DNA of 64,000 nucleotides from ENR-C587 sp942493235 (GTDB taxonomy: Bacteria; Bacteroidota; Ignavibacteria; Kapaibacteriales; UBA2268). Positions 35,191 to 43,498 of the stretch are shown piece by piece (within the stretch, counting starts at the first letter, position 1; each line of letters begins with the position of its first letter). The DNA is taken from assembly GCA_942493235.1 (NCBI GenBank), contig OW818676.1, forward strand, positions 4,092,001-4,156,000, given 5' to 3'. The notes under the pieces were generated by a model. That model searched no databases and was not told where the DNA came from. It saw nothing but the letters and a program-made list of their open reading frames with translations. Position numbers and translations under genes: made by a program.

Positions 35191-37251
35191 ATGAAGTTAA
35201 AGCTTCGTTACTCTTTGCAAGTGATTGCATTATCAATGATAACTTTAGTAATTGGTGCATGCACTGATAAAAACAATACTCATAAAAGCGATTTCAAGGC
35301 AATAGACATAGCCAATATGGACACTTCTATTGCTCCGGGTAAAGACTTTTTCCGTTATGCAAACGGCAAGTGGATGAAAAACCATCCTATACCTGCGGAA
35401 TTTGCTCGTTACGGTGCTTTCGAGCAAATAGAAGAAGAAAATCAAAAGAAATTAAAAGAGCTGTTTACTGCTGCCGCAAATGATAAATCTGCAGCTAATG
35501 GTAGTATTCAACGCAAAATAGGAGATTTTTACTCTTCGGGAATGGATACTTCTAAAATTGAAGTTGATTCATATAAACCAATAGCTGAAGATTTAGCTGC
35601 TATCGACAAAATAGTTAGTACCGATGATATGATTAAATACATTGCCAATATGCATTTAAATGGCATGAGTGCTCTTTTTGCACTGTACGCTGCTCCGGAC
35701 GACAAAAACTCAAGCTTGGTAATTGCTCAGTTTTATCAAGCCGGTCTTGGATTAGGCGACCGTGATTATTATTTAAATAATACAGATCGATCGAAAACTC
35801 TTAGAGATGAATACTTGAAATTTACTGCCAAAATGTTTGAATTTATCGGCGTTGCACCTGAAGTAGCCAAATTAAACGCAGATAAAATTATGGCTTTGGA
35901 AACTAAAATTGCTAAAGTCTCTCGTACTCGTTTAGAATTACGTGACCCGCAGTCAAACTATAATAAAATGAATATAGAGCAATTACAGAAAATTGCACCG
36001 AATATTAATTGGGCACTATATTTCTCTACTTTAGGAGTTACAGGAACTAATGAACTTAATATCGGGCAACCGAATTTTATTAGCGGTATAAGTAAATTAT
36101 ATAAAGAAGTCAGTTTAGACGAGTGGAAAATTTACTTGAAATGGAATTTGATTAATAGTGCCGCTGATTATTTAAGCTCTAACTTTGTAAAAGAAAATTT
36201 CCATTTCTACGGTACTGTTTTCTCCGGCAAAGAAAAAATGAAAGACAGATGGAAAATTGTTCTTGACCAAACAAGTCAGGGACTTGGCGAAGCTGTAGGA
36301 AAATTATATGTAGAGAAATATTTCCCGGCTCAAGCAAAGAAAAAAATGATTGATTTAGTCAATAATTTGAAATTATCATTCAAAGATAGGCTTCAAGCAC
36401 TCGAATGGATGAGCGAAGCAACTAAAAAACTTGCCATTGAGAAATTAGAAAAGATTAACGTAAAAGTCGGATATCCTGATAAATGGATTGATTATTCATC
36501 TGTGAATATTAGCAAAGACTCTTATTATAATAATGTAATGGCGGCAAATCGCTTTAATGTAAAACGCGAATTAAATAAAATCGGCAAGCCTGTTGACCGC
36601 AGTGAATGGGCGATGACCCCACAGACAGTGAACGCATATTATAGCCCTAATATGAACGAAATAGTATTTCCGGCAGGTATTCTGCAATTCCCATTTTTTG
36701 ATTTAAACGCTGATGATGCTGTTAATTATGGTGCTATCGGAGTAGTAATCTGCCATGAGATGACTCACGGATTTGACGACCAAGGTCGCCAATATGATAA
36801 ATTCGGTAATTTAGTTGACTGGTGGACTCCTGAAGATGCAACTAAATTTAAAGAGCATGTTCAAGTATTGGCTACTCAATTCAATGGCTTTAAATTGCTT
36901 GATTCAATGCATGTTGACGGTGAATTAACTTTAGGCGAAAATATTGCTGATTTGGGTGGCTTAATGATAGCTTATCCTGCACTTCAAAAAGCACTTAAAA
37001 TCAAACCTCAGACTGAGAAAATTGACGGATTTACAGCAAATCAGAGATTCTTCTTATCTTATGCCCAAGTATGGAGAGGCAATATGAGAGATAAAGAATT
37101 AATGAGACGCTTGAAAGAAGACGTGCACTCACCTGCTGAAGCAAGAGTAAACGGAGCTTTGCCAAATGTACCATATTTCTATGAAGCTTTTAATATCAAG
37201 CCGGGAGATGCCCTATACCGTCCGGTTGGCGAAAGAGCAAAAGTTTGGTAG
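35191..37251 (+). CDS. M13-family zinc metallopeptidase (PepO/neprilysin-like) lipoprotein
   Basis: This 686-residue enzyme has a lipoprotein signal (MKLKLRYSLQVIALSMITLV, lipobox IGAC) and the full neprilysin fold. The N-terminal M13 region begins IAPGKDFFRYANGKWMKNHP. The catalytic part has the second-shell NAYYSPNMNEIVFPAGILQ, the zinc site CHEMTHGFDDQGRQYD (HEMTH near residues 521-525) and GENIADLGG with the third zinc ligand Glu near residue 583. The C terminus CxxW box is replaced by ERAKVW. It cleaves small peptides in the periplasm or at the surface. It is followed by a strong terminator and is probably monocistronic. Confidence 0.95.
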   Translation: MKLKLRYSLQVIALSMITLVIGACTDKNNTHKSDFKAIDIANMDTSIAPGKDFFRYANGKWMKNHPIPAEFARYGAFEQIEEENQKKLKELFTAAANDKSAANGSIQRKIGDFYSSGMDTSKIEVDSYKPIAEDLAAIDKIVSTDDMIKYIANMHLNGMSALFALYAAPDDKNSSLVIAQFYQAGLGLGDRDYYLNNTDRSKTLRDEYLKFTAKMFEFIGVAPEVAKLNADKIMALETKIAKVSRTRLELRDPQSNYNKMNIEQLQKIAPNINWALYFSTLGVTGTNELNIGQPNFISGISKLYKEVSLDEWKIYLKWNLINSAADYLSSNFVKENFHFYGTVFSGKEKMKDRWKIVLDQTSQGLGEAVGKLYVEKYFPAQAKKKMIDLVNNLKLSFKDRLQALEWMSEATKKLAIEKLEKINVKVGYPDKWIDYSSVNISKDSYYNNVMAANRFNVKRELNKIGKPVDRSEWAMTPQTVNAYYSPNMNEIVFPAGILQFPFFDLNADDAVNYGAIGVVICHEMTHGFDDQGRQYDKFGNLVDWWTPEDATKFKEHVQVLATQFNGFKLLDSMHVDGELTLGENIADLGGLMIAYPALQKALKIKPQTEKIDGFTANQRFFLSYAQVWRGNMRDKELMRRLKEDVHSPAEARVNGALPNVPYFYEAFNIKPGDALYRPVGERAKVW

Positions 37252-37275
37252 AATAGTAATATTTAATAGGTTTAG

Positions 37276-37300
37276 AAAAGCCCCGCTTACGGGGCTTTTT
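37276..37300 (+). terminator. Rho-independent terminator of the M13 peptidase gene
   Basis: AAAAGCCCCG-CTTA-CGGGGCTTTT is a perfect 10-bp stem with a 4-nt loop and T-run, 25 bp after the stop codon. Confidence 0.95.
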
Positions 37301-37338
37301 AGTTTGGTTAAAATCACATTAGCATAGCAGTAGTCAAA

Positions 37339-37477
37339 GGCTATTGCAAATGTCCAAAATATTTATTTACTGTTAATTTTTAAAATTATTTATATTTCTA
37401 AGTGGTTATCAACCCTACGGTTAACCGTAGGTTGAATTAATGGAAATTGAAAATTATATAGTTTTGCAACAGACTTA
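37339..37477. mobile_element. Repeat element, family A, short form with palindromic core
   Basis: Left arm GGCTATTGCAAATGTCCAAAATATTTATTTA to TTATCAACCCTAC and right arm GTAGGTTGA to GAAATTGAAAATTATATAGTTTTGCAACAGACTT surround a perfect 18-bp palindrome CCTACGGTTAACCGTAGG (37414-37431). Both arms match, in reverse order, the arms of the composite at 18656-19053. No ORF. It lies between the M13 peptidase terminator and the end of tmk; the remainder of 37252-37603 holds nothing else visible. Confidence 0.75.
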
Positions 37478-37603
37478 GTCTATTAATTCTGAAAACTGCT
37501 AATTCAATACTGTCTTAATTATTATATACTAAGATATTATTGTTAGGGATTAACCTGCCTTTTTATGTAAATATTTAAGAAGGAAATGATATTAAAGCAC
37601 AAC

Positions 37604-38215
37604 TCATGCTTGATTTAGAAATTTACTCACTTTATCAAATATCAATTTCTCGGTTACTTCAATTTCGTTACTTGCGTCAATTAAGATGATTCTTTCTGAA
37701 TACTTTCGTTGCAAATCTTTAAAACCTTCGATTACACGCTCAAAAAATTCTTTACCGGAACTCTCTATGCGATCGTATATTTTACGAGTTGAACGCTCTT
37801 TAGCGGTTTCGAAGCTTACATCCAGATAGAAAGTAATATCGGGCAATAGCTCTAACGATGCCATTTTATTAAATAATTCTACAGTTGAAATGTCAAGCCC
37901 TCTGCCATAACCTTGATAGGCAGTAGTAGAATCAAAAAATCTATCACTGATTACAATTTTATTGTCAGCAATTGCCGGCTTAATTATAGTATTTACCAAA
38001 TGCGAACGAGCCGATTCAAAGAGCAAAAGCTCAGTTACCGGGTGAATGTCTTCTGTCGAATTCAGAAGAATCTCCCTGATTTTTTCCGATATTTCAGTAC
38101 CGCCCGGCTCCCGTAAATTTATTACTTCATAACCAAGTTTCGTTAAATTCTCACTTAATATATTAAGCTGCGTTGTTTTACCACAGCCGTCTATTCCTTC
38201 AAAGCTAATAAACAT
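37604..38215 (-). CDS. tmk: Thymidylate kinase
   Basis: Tmk phosphorylates dTMP to dTDP. With the start at ATG 38215 the 203-residue protein reads MFISFEGIDGCGKTTQLNIL, placing the P-loop at its usual position; the frame extends to a TTG at 38227 but those four residues are unnecessary. Further motifs are NLREPGGTEISEKIREILL, LFESARSHLV, the DRX motif VISDRFFDSTTAYQGYGRG and the lid region TRKIYDRIESSGKEFFERV. It is divergent from the TetR gene, with a 320-bp spacer. Confidence 0.95.
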   Translation of the reverse strand: MFISFEGIDGCGKTTQLNILSENLTKLGYEVINLREPGGTEISEKIREILLNSTEDIHPVTELLLFESARSHLVNTIIKPAIADNKIVISDRFFDSTTAYQGYGRGLDISTVELFNKMASLELLPDITFYLDVSFETAKERSTRKIYDRIESSGKEFFERVIEGFKDLQRKYSERIILIDASNEIEVTEKLIFDKVSKFLNQA

Positions 38216-38535
38216 AACATTCTCCAATTTTAAACCTAATACAAAAATATATAGAAATTTAAAATAATAAAAAGTATTTTTTACAAACGAAAAAAAAACT
38301 TGGAAATATTAACACTATTAAGTATATTTGTATGCGTTAAATATGCTAACAATGTTATGCAATTTAACAGATGTTTTATATAAATCGGTATTAAGATGAG
38401 TATCAAAATGTGCATTATAGACGAGGTTGAGCAGAGAGGCAGGCGGCATTTCCATTTATTTGGCAATCGGATGCCTATATATATATTTAGAATAATCAAT
38501 AATATAATAAAATATTACTATAATAGGAGAGAGAA
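38216..38535. other. Divergent spacer between tmk and the TetR gene
   Basis: No gene is convincing here; the 72-codon minus-strand frame at 38281-38499 has no family features. The spacer must hold the promoters of both divergent genes and possibly the operator of the TetR regulator. A GGAGAG ribosome-binding site precedes the tetR start at 38536. Confidence 0.45.
38300..38330 (+). promoter_or_regulatory. Candidate Bacteroidota-type promoter (-33 TTGG, -7 TATATTTG)
   Basis: TTGG at 38300-38303 and TATATTTG at 38323-38330 are separated by 19 bp, matching the TTTG-N19-TAnnTTTG pattern of the Bacteroidota primary sigma factor. It points toward the TetR gene but would leave a 5' UTR of about 200 nt, so it is only a candidate. 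Confidence 0.3.
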
Positions 38536-39129
38536 ATGAAAGAGATTCAAGAGCAACGAATGAAGCGTTACTTTATCGACTCAGCAAAAGCGATTTTGAA
38601 GTCTGAAGGGATTCAGGCATTTTCAGCAAGAACTGTAGCAGAGGGTGCCGGATATTCCTATGCTACAATTTACAATTATTTCAAGGATATGAAGGAATTA
38701 ATTACAATATGCGTTAGTGAATTCATTGCCGAATGCGAGGAATTCGTTTGTACGCGTAAGCATCAAGATAATCCGGGATTAGAAAAATTATTATCGCATG
38801 GCAAAGCATATTTAAATTATTTTATTCAATATACCTCGGTATTTGACGTTGTTTTTATAGAGAAAATATCGGAATTGCGATACCAAGAAGACATACAGAA
38901 CAATTTGAATGCATTATTTGAAAAATTATTCTTGTCGGATTTTGAAGAAATCGGAAATTCTAATGATATTCAAAAAAACGATTTGGATAATTTAAAAGAA
39001 TTATTCAAGCTAACGCTTAATTCTTTATTATTATTTTATATCAATAGATGGACTCCAAAAGAGTATAAAGAATTTATGATATATTCGGAGTCCACTCTTA
39101 GATTTATTTTTGCGAAATGGGTTAAATAA
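38536..39129 (+). CDS. TetR/AcrR-family transcriptional regulator
   Basis: This 197-residue protein has the TetR N-terminal helix-turn-helix: KAILKSEGIQAFSARTVAEG followed by AGYSYATIYNYFKDMKELI, the standard recognition helix and Y-x-Y-F box. The remaining 140 residues form the helical ligand/dimer domain, too variable to classify. It starts at ATG 38536 behind GGAGAG. It has no co-directional neighbour close by; the next plus-strand gene (purD) is 626 bp away across a mobile element. Such regulators often repress themselves or the divergent gene, here tmk, which would be an unusual target. Confidence 0.9.
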   Translation: MKEIQEQRMKRYFIDSAKAILKSEGIQAFSARTVAEGAGYSYATIYNYFKDMKELITICVSEFIAECEEFVCTRKHQDNPGLEKLLSHGKAYLNYFIQYTSVFDVVFIEKISELRYQEDIQNNLNALFEKLFLSDFEEIGNSNDIQKNDLDNLKELFKLTLNSLLLFYINRWTPKEYKEFMIYSESTLRFIFAKWVK

Positions 39130-39336
39130 TTAGATAAAATAGATTTGGGTTATATGTCATTTCTTGCACCTATTAGAGGATATAGGTTCATGCCGTTAAC
39201 GTGGATAGATAGGCTCAAAAGCGTGTGCTTGAATGATAAGAATCTCAAATCACATATATTTAAATACATTTATAACAACATAAAATAAGTTTCTTCGCTA
39301 TTATGTGTGGGTAAGCAAATAATGAAATCTTTCTTA

Positions 39337-39354
39337 CAACTGCGTTAGCAGTTG
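39337..39354. repeat. GTTA-loop hairpin, family H, with compensatory stem
   Basis: CAACTGC-GTTA-GCAGTTG is a perfect 7-bp stem, followed by AACATTGGTA as in other copies. Relative to CAACATC-GTTA-GATGTTG the three inner pairs have all changed together, keeping pairing. Confidence 0.8.
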
Positions 39355-39457
39355 AACATTGGTAATAAACATTGTTTAATCCCCACACTCTTTCTCCCCT
39401 TTTTGTTGTTAAAACAAGAGAGTGGTGGTGGTGTATTTCATTATGTTACCGATGTTG

Positions 39458-39473
39458 AACTCCTAACGGAGTT
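39458..39473. repeat. TAAC-loop hairpin, family H, opposite orientation
   Basis: AACTCC-TAAC-GGAGTT has a perfect 6-bp stem and the complement loop TAAC. It is preceded by TTACCGATGTTG, the inverse of the flank CAACAT(C)GGTAA that follows other copies. Confidence 0.7.
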
Positions 39474-39755
39474 AAGATTAATAATAAAAAATGTTTATCC
39501 AATAAGATATCAAAAATCAATATTTGATATATAATGATTCTCTTTATACTAATAACAATGATTTGCTTACCCACTTAAAATAGCGATTGCCCTAAAATAA
39601 TAAATATTTAGCACGAAATAATTTCAAATCAACTTAAATATTTTAAAATAAATGCGTTCACATCTAAGGCTTTGATTATTTCCTTTTGAAATTAGGAAAA
39701 AATCAATTAGATTTGAAATCTATGTCTTATTATTTTTGAAGAGAAAAAAAGGAAA

Positions 39756-41030
39756 ATGAAAGTATTACTTATAGGTAGTGGTGGCAGAGAGCATTCGCTG
39801 GCTTTGGCTTTATCAGAATCAAAAAGTTTAACAAAACTATATGTTAGTCCAGGCAATCCCGGGATTTTCAATTATGCAGAAGATGCAAAAATTCAACATA
39901 GTGATCATAATCAAGTAATTGAGTTTTGCGAAAACAATTCGATTGATTTAGTAGTAGTAGGTCCTGAGCAGCCATTAGCAGAAGGTATAGCGGATTCATT
40001 GCGTGAGAATGGAATCAATGTATTCGGACCGTCGAAAAATGCAGCTATGCTCGAAGCTTCAAAAGTATTTGCAAAAGATTTTATGCTAAGGCATAATATT
40101 CCAACGGCAAATTACAGACAATTCCATAAATTTACAGAAGACGAAGCACATATTTTTATAGATGCCCTTGAGGCTCCGGTTGTACTTAAAGCTGACGGGT
40201 TAGCCGGAGGTAAAGGAGTGATTATTGCAGAGACTCATACAGAGGCTCATAATGCAATTGATGAAATGTTTGACGGATTATTCGATTCGGCTGGCGAAAC
40301 AGTGGTTATCGAAGAATTTATGCCCGGAGAAGAGGCTTCGGTTCTTGCTATATGCGACGGTAAGGACTTCATCACTTTAGCTTCCGCTCAAGACCATAAA
40401 CGCATTTATGATAACGACAAAGGTCCGAATACAGGCGGAATGGGTGCATATTCTCCGGCTCCGATAGTTAGCGACGAAATAATGAAATTAACTATAGAGC
40501 AGGTAATTAAACCGACTCTAAATGGAATGGCGGAAGAGAATAATCCTTTTATTGGCTGTTTATATATCGGGCTGATGATTGATAAAAATGCAATTAAAGT
40601 AGTTGAATTTAATGTACGCTTCGGAGACCCCGAGACAGAGGCAGTCTTACCATTATTTAAAGGTGATTTTGCGAAATTACTTTTATCGGCTTCAATGGGA
40701 GAGATTGATAAATCAGCAGTTGAATCAGTGTGTACAGGGTTTAGCTGTAGTGTGATATTGGCTTCTGATGGCTATCCGGGTTCATTTGAGAAAGGTTATG
40801 AAATCAAGGGTATCGCAAATGCCGAAAAAGCCGGTGCATTAGTTTTCCACGCAGGTACAGCACTAAAAGATGATAAATTAGTTAGCAAGGGCGGGCGAGT
40901 GCTTGCCGTTACCGGTAAAGGCGTAGATTTAAAATCGGCAATTGATAGTGCATATAAATATATTGACTATATCAAGTTCAAAAATAAATACAACAGAAAA
41001 GATATTGGTAAAAAGGGTTTATCACGTTAG
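39756..41030 (+). CDS. purD: Phosphoribosylamine-glycine ligase (GAR synthetase)
   Basis: PurD joins phosphoribosylamine and glycine using ATP, the second step of purine synthesis. The 424-residue protein has the N-terminal KVLLIGSGGREHSLALAL motif, VVVGPEQPLAEGIADSL, the ATP-grasp core (PVVLKADGLAGGKGVIIAET, IEEFMPGEEASVLAICDG, RIYDNDKGPNTGGMGAYSPA, the catalytic EFNVRFGDPETEAVLP) and the C-terminal domain with HAGTALKDDKLVSKGGRVLA. Length and motifs are complete. It has a strong terminator and no other pur gene beside it. Confidence 0.97.
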   Translation: MKVLLIGSGGREHSLALALSESKSLTKLYVSPGNPGIFNYAEDAKIQHSDHNQVIEFCENNSIDLVVVGPEQPLAEGIADSLRENGINVFGPSKNAAMLEASKVFAKDFMLRHNIPTANYRQFHKFTEDEAHIFIDALEAPVVLKADGLAGGKGVIIAETHTEAHNAIDEMFDGLFDSAGETVVIEEFMPGEEASVLAICDGKDFITLASAQDHKRIYDNDKGPNTGGMGAYSPAPIVSDEIMKLTIEQVIKPTLNGMAEENNPFIGCLYIGLMIDKNAIKVVEFNVRFGDPETEAVLPLFKGDFAKLLLSASMGEIDKSAVESVCTGFSCSVILASDGYPGSFEKGYEIKGIANAEKAGALVFHAGTALKDDKLVSKGGRVLAVTGKGVDLKSAIDSAYKYIDYIKFKNKYNRKDIGKKGLSR

Positions 41031-41056
41031 TCTGTTTATTTTAATAATATGTAATT

Positions 41057-41089
41057 AAAGCCCCGTATCCATAATAAATACGGGGCTTT
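41057..41089 (+). terminator. Rho-independent terminator of purD
   Basis: AAAGCCCCGTAT and ATACGGGGCTTT form a perfect 12-bp stem with a 9-nt loop, ending in TTTT, 27 bp after the purD stop. Confidence 0.95.
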
Positions 41090-41226
41090 TGCTTAATGGA
41101 AAATTGCAATTAGTAAAATATTTTCGCTGTGAGGAAACAATATATTATGAAATAATTAAAATATTTCGTAATTTTAAATGTTTGATTTTTATTATATTCT
41201 AAATCTATAAAATAATCGGGGTTAAT

Positions 41227-43383
41227 ATGAAAAAGTATTTATTTATCCTTTTATTACTTTGTACAAGTAATATATTAGCAGAAGAATTGAGTTTTACGCC
41301 AAACAAGAAATTTGATATTTTTAAATCAGGAAATAATTCTATTCATTTTTCAGAAGATAGCAAAACCATGATGAAAGTAAATAATGTTGCAGATACATCA
41401 TGGATATCGCTATTTAATGTTGAGACTAACCAAGAGATTTATCATACGGTTCTGAATTCAAGTAATTTGAAAGTTAAAGGTATCCTAAACGATGCAGAGA
41501 GAGCAATTTGTGTTATTGATTATAAGCCATATATTTATAATTTAAAAACAAAAGAAGTAGTCGATTCTATTAAAATAGACAATACTTACGATATGTATTA
41601 TATGTACTTGGAGGGTAACTATGTTTTGGGAGGTTTTACATCTTTATTGCTCGCTGTAAATATCAATACAAAAGAAAAGCTTATGCAATTTAATGTACCA
41701 ATTGAACTTCATTACGTGAATTATAAAATGGATTTTAAAGGAGATTATTTATGTTTATACTCTCCTAATAGCAGTACTTTTATAATTCATAATTACAAAA
41801 CAAATCAGACAACTAAATTAGACGATTCAAACACAATTTATGCTGAATTATCCAAAACAGGTAAATATCTTGTTTATATAAGATATGATTCAACAATTGT
41901 TAGAAATTTGTTAACAAATGAAGAAAAAGGTTTTCAAAATAGGTCTTCTAACATTGGGGATTTTATTAATAATAAAATTATATCTGATAACGAAAAGGAT
42001 TTATATCTCCAAGAACATGATAATATTTATATATATGATATGGAAACATTAGAAAAGAAAGATAGCCTTAATCGTAAGATTACTGATTATTCAAAATTCC
42101 AATTTTCCCAAAATATTTATCTGTATAGTTTTGATAATTATACATTTACATATTTTGAACCATTCGGACTTGTAAACAAATATGATAGTAAAACACACAA
42201 ATATTTATATACTTTTAATACTTTTACTATTAATTCAGAGGTTTCTAGTCTTTCTTTATCTAATCTTTCATTTTCAAATATCAATGATGATTTAAGGTTT
42301 GTAAATTCTATTTATCGTGATTATGAAAACGATACTTTAATTACAATTGCTTTTCCGCCAAGAGAAACGACTTTGCTAATTGGAAAAGAATTATATTATT
42401 ATTTTCCCCCTGGTATTAGTCATAAAAATATTGATACTAGAATTAAAAAGAGTATCTGCGAATTCAGTGCTAATATAACTGACATGTGTTATTTAAAAGA
42501 TAAAAATATGATAGCAGTCGGAGCATCGGACGGCAAAATAAGTTTAATAGATTTAGAGACCGATGCTGTAGTTTACGAATTAAACTCAGGAATCTCTAAT
42601 TTACCAATGGATAATTTGAGACTGTCAGCCGATGGTAAGTATTTAATGGGCGGAGCAGACTGCAAAGGCTATACTTCAGATTATACAAATAATAAAATGG
42701 TAGTATGGAATATTAGTAATTTCAATTCGCTAACAAATAAAACATATACTATAAAAACTACTTTAAATAATTATTTTTCTAATGACAGTAAGTATATTTT
42801 GAAAGATAACTTATCAGTATATGAAATCACAACTGGAACTACTTCAGATTTAGTTTTAAATCCCGAATTAGGTAGCGAGACAAAGCCAAATACGTTTTCT
42901 GATTACGGCTTTACTTTTGATGGAAAATATATTTTTGCTAGTTCTGATAAAGCAATTTATATCTGGGATTATGAAACAAAAAAGCATATCCAAACAAATA
43001 GAATTGAAGAAAACATTCTGGGAATGAGAATATCAAATGTATCGAATACTATATGTTTAATTAAGGATAATCAAAGTATTGACGTACTAAAGTATAACCC
43101 TAAATCCGGAATATTTGACAAAACCGAGAATAGTATTCTTCAATCAATTATTTTGAAATCAAACTCTTCCATTATTATTAATAATGATCTAATAAATCCA
43201 GAATTCGCTATTTATGAACTTTTTAATTCAAACGGTGAGTTGATAAATCAGAACTACACATGTAATATAACTGATAAATCTATTGAATTTAATTCTATGG
43301 GATTAATTTCAGGAACATATTTTTTGAATATTGTAAATAATGGGAAATCTGAAATTTATAAGATTATGATAATTTCTGAATAG
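41227..43383 (+). CDS. Secreted WD40-like repeat protein with T9SS sorting domain
   Basis: This 718-residue protein has a signal peptide (MKKYLFILLLLCTSNILAEE). The body is made of beta-propeller-type repeats of WD40/YVTN kind: ICVIDYKPYIYNLKTKEV, YLVYIRYDSTIVRNL, DGKISLIDLETDAVVYEL, LSADGKYLMGGADCKGY and FDGKYIFASSDKAIYIWDYE. The last 75 residues (from about NSSIIINNDLINPEFAIYEL to GTYFLNIVNNGKSEIYKIMI) match a T9SS type A sorting domain in shape, though the PNP turn is absent. It is probably an exported surface protein. It is monocistronic, between the purD terminator and a hairpin at 43394. Function unknown. Confidence 0.75.
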   Translation: MKKYLFILLLLCTSNILAEELSFTPNKKFDIFKSGNNSIHFSEDSKTMMKVNNVADTSWISLFNVETNQEIYHTVLNSSNLKVKGILNDAERAICVIDYKPYIYNLKTKEVVDSIKIDNTYDMYYMYLEGNYVLGGFTSLLLAVNINTKEKLMQFNVPIELHYVNYKMDFKGDYLCLYSPNSSTFIIHNYKTNQTTKLDDSNTIYAELSKTGKYLVYIRYDSTIVRNLLTNEEKGFQNRSSNIGDFINNKIISDNEKDLYLQEHDNIYIYDMETLEKKDSLNRKITDYSKFQFSQNIYLYSFDNYTFTYFEPFGLVNKYDSKTHKYLYTFNTFTINSEVSSLSLSNLSFSNINDDLRFVNSIYRDYENDTLITIAFPPRETTLLIGKELYYYFPPGISHKNIDTRIKKSICEFSANITDMCYLKDKNMIAVGASDGKISLIDLETDAVVYELNSGISNLPMDNLRLSADGKYLMGGADCKGYTSDYTNNKMVVWNISNFNSLTNKTYTIKTTLNNYFSNDSKYILKDNLSVYEITTGTTSDLVLNPELGSETKPNTFSDYGFTFDGKYIFASSDKAIYIWDYETKKHIQTNRIEENILGMRISNVSNTICLIKDNQSIDVLKYNPKSGIFDKTENSILQSIILKSNSSIIINNDLINPEFAIYELFNSNGELINQNYTCNITDKSIEFNSMGLISGTYFLNIVNNGKSEIYKIMIISE

Positions 43384-43393
43384 TTTCGCATTG

Positions 43394-43422
43394 TACCATC
43401 TCATGCACCGCATGAGATGGTA
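43394..43422. terminator. Perfect 13-bp hairpin between convergent genes
   Basis: TACCATCTCATGC and GCATGAGATGGTA pair perfectly around ACC, 10 bp after the WD40-like gene and 77 bp before the end of uvrB. No T-tract follows, but its position suggests a bidirectional barrier; it may instead belong to the variable-stem hairpins found in other spacers. Confidence 0.6.
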
Positions 43423-43498
43423 CGAGTATTAATATAATAATACTTTGACAAAATAACGTTGCAATATACTCAACGGCTTATTCATGTAGTGATAATTT

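Larger units (their letters stand above)
39295..39586. mobile_element. MITE-like element with terminal inverted repeats and two TAAC/GTTA hairpins
   Basis: The left end TCGCTATTATGTGTGGGTAA and the inverse of the right end TCGCTATTTTAAGTGGGTAA agree at 24 of 28 positions (39295-39322 against 39559-39586). Inside are two short hairpins, 39337-39354 (CAACTGC-GTTA-GCAGTTG) and 39458-39473 (AACTCC-TAAC-GGAGTT), in opposite orientation. The same end sequence recurs at 18553-18586. No transposase or credible ORF is present (the 60-codon frame at 39352 spans the hairpins). It fills half of the 626-bp spacer 39130-39755; the rest shows nothing. Confidence 0.82.

Noticed and set aside
38281..38499. 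72-codon minus-strand ORF with hydrophobic stretches
   Set aside because: It lies in the divergent tmk/tetR spacer, shows no motif, and hydrophobicity is expected from A+T-rich random translation.
39352..39534. 60-codon ORF inside the MITE-like element
   Set aside because: It spans hairpins and terminal sequence of the element and has no family features or ribosome-binding site.
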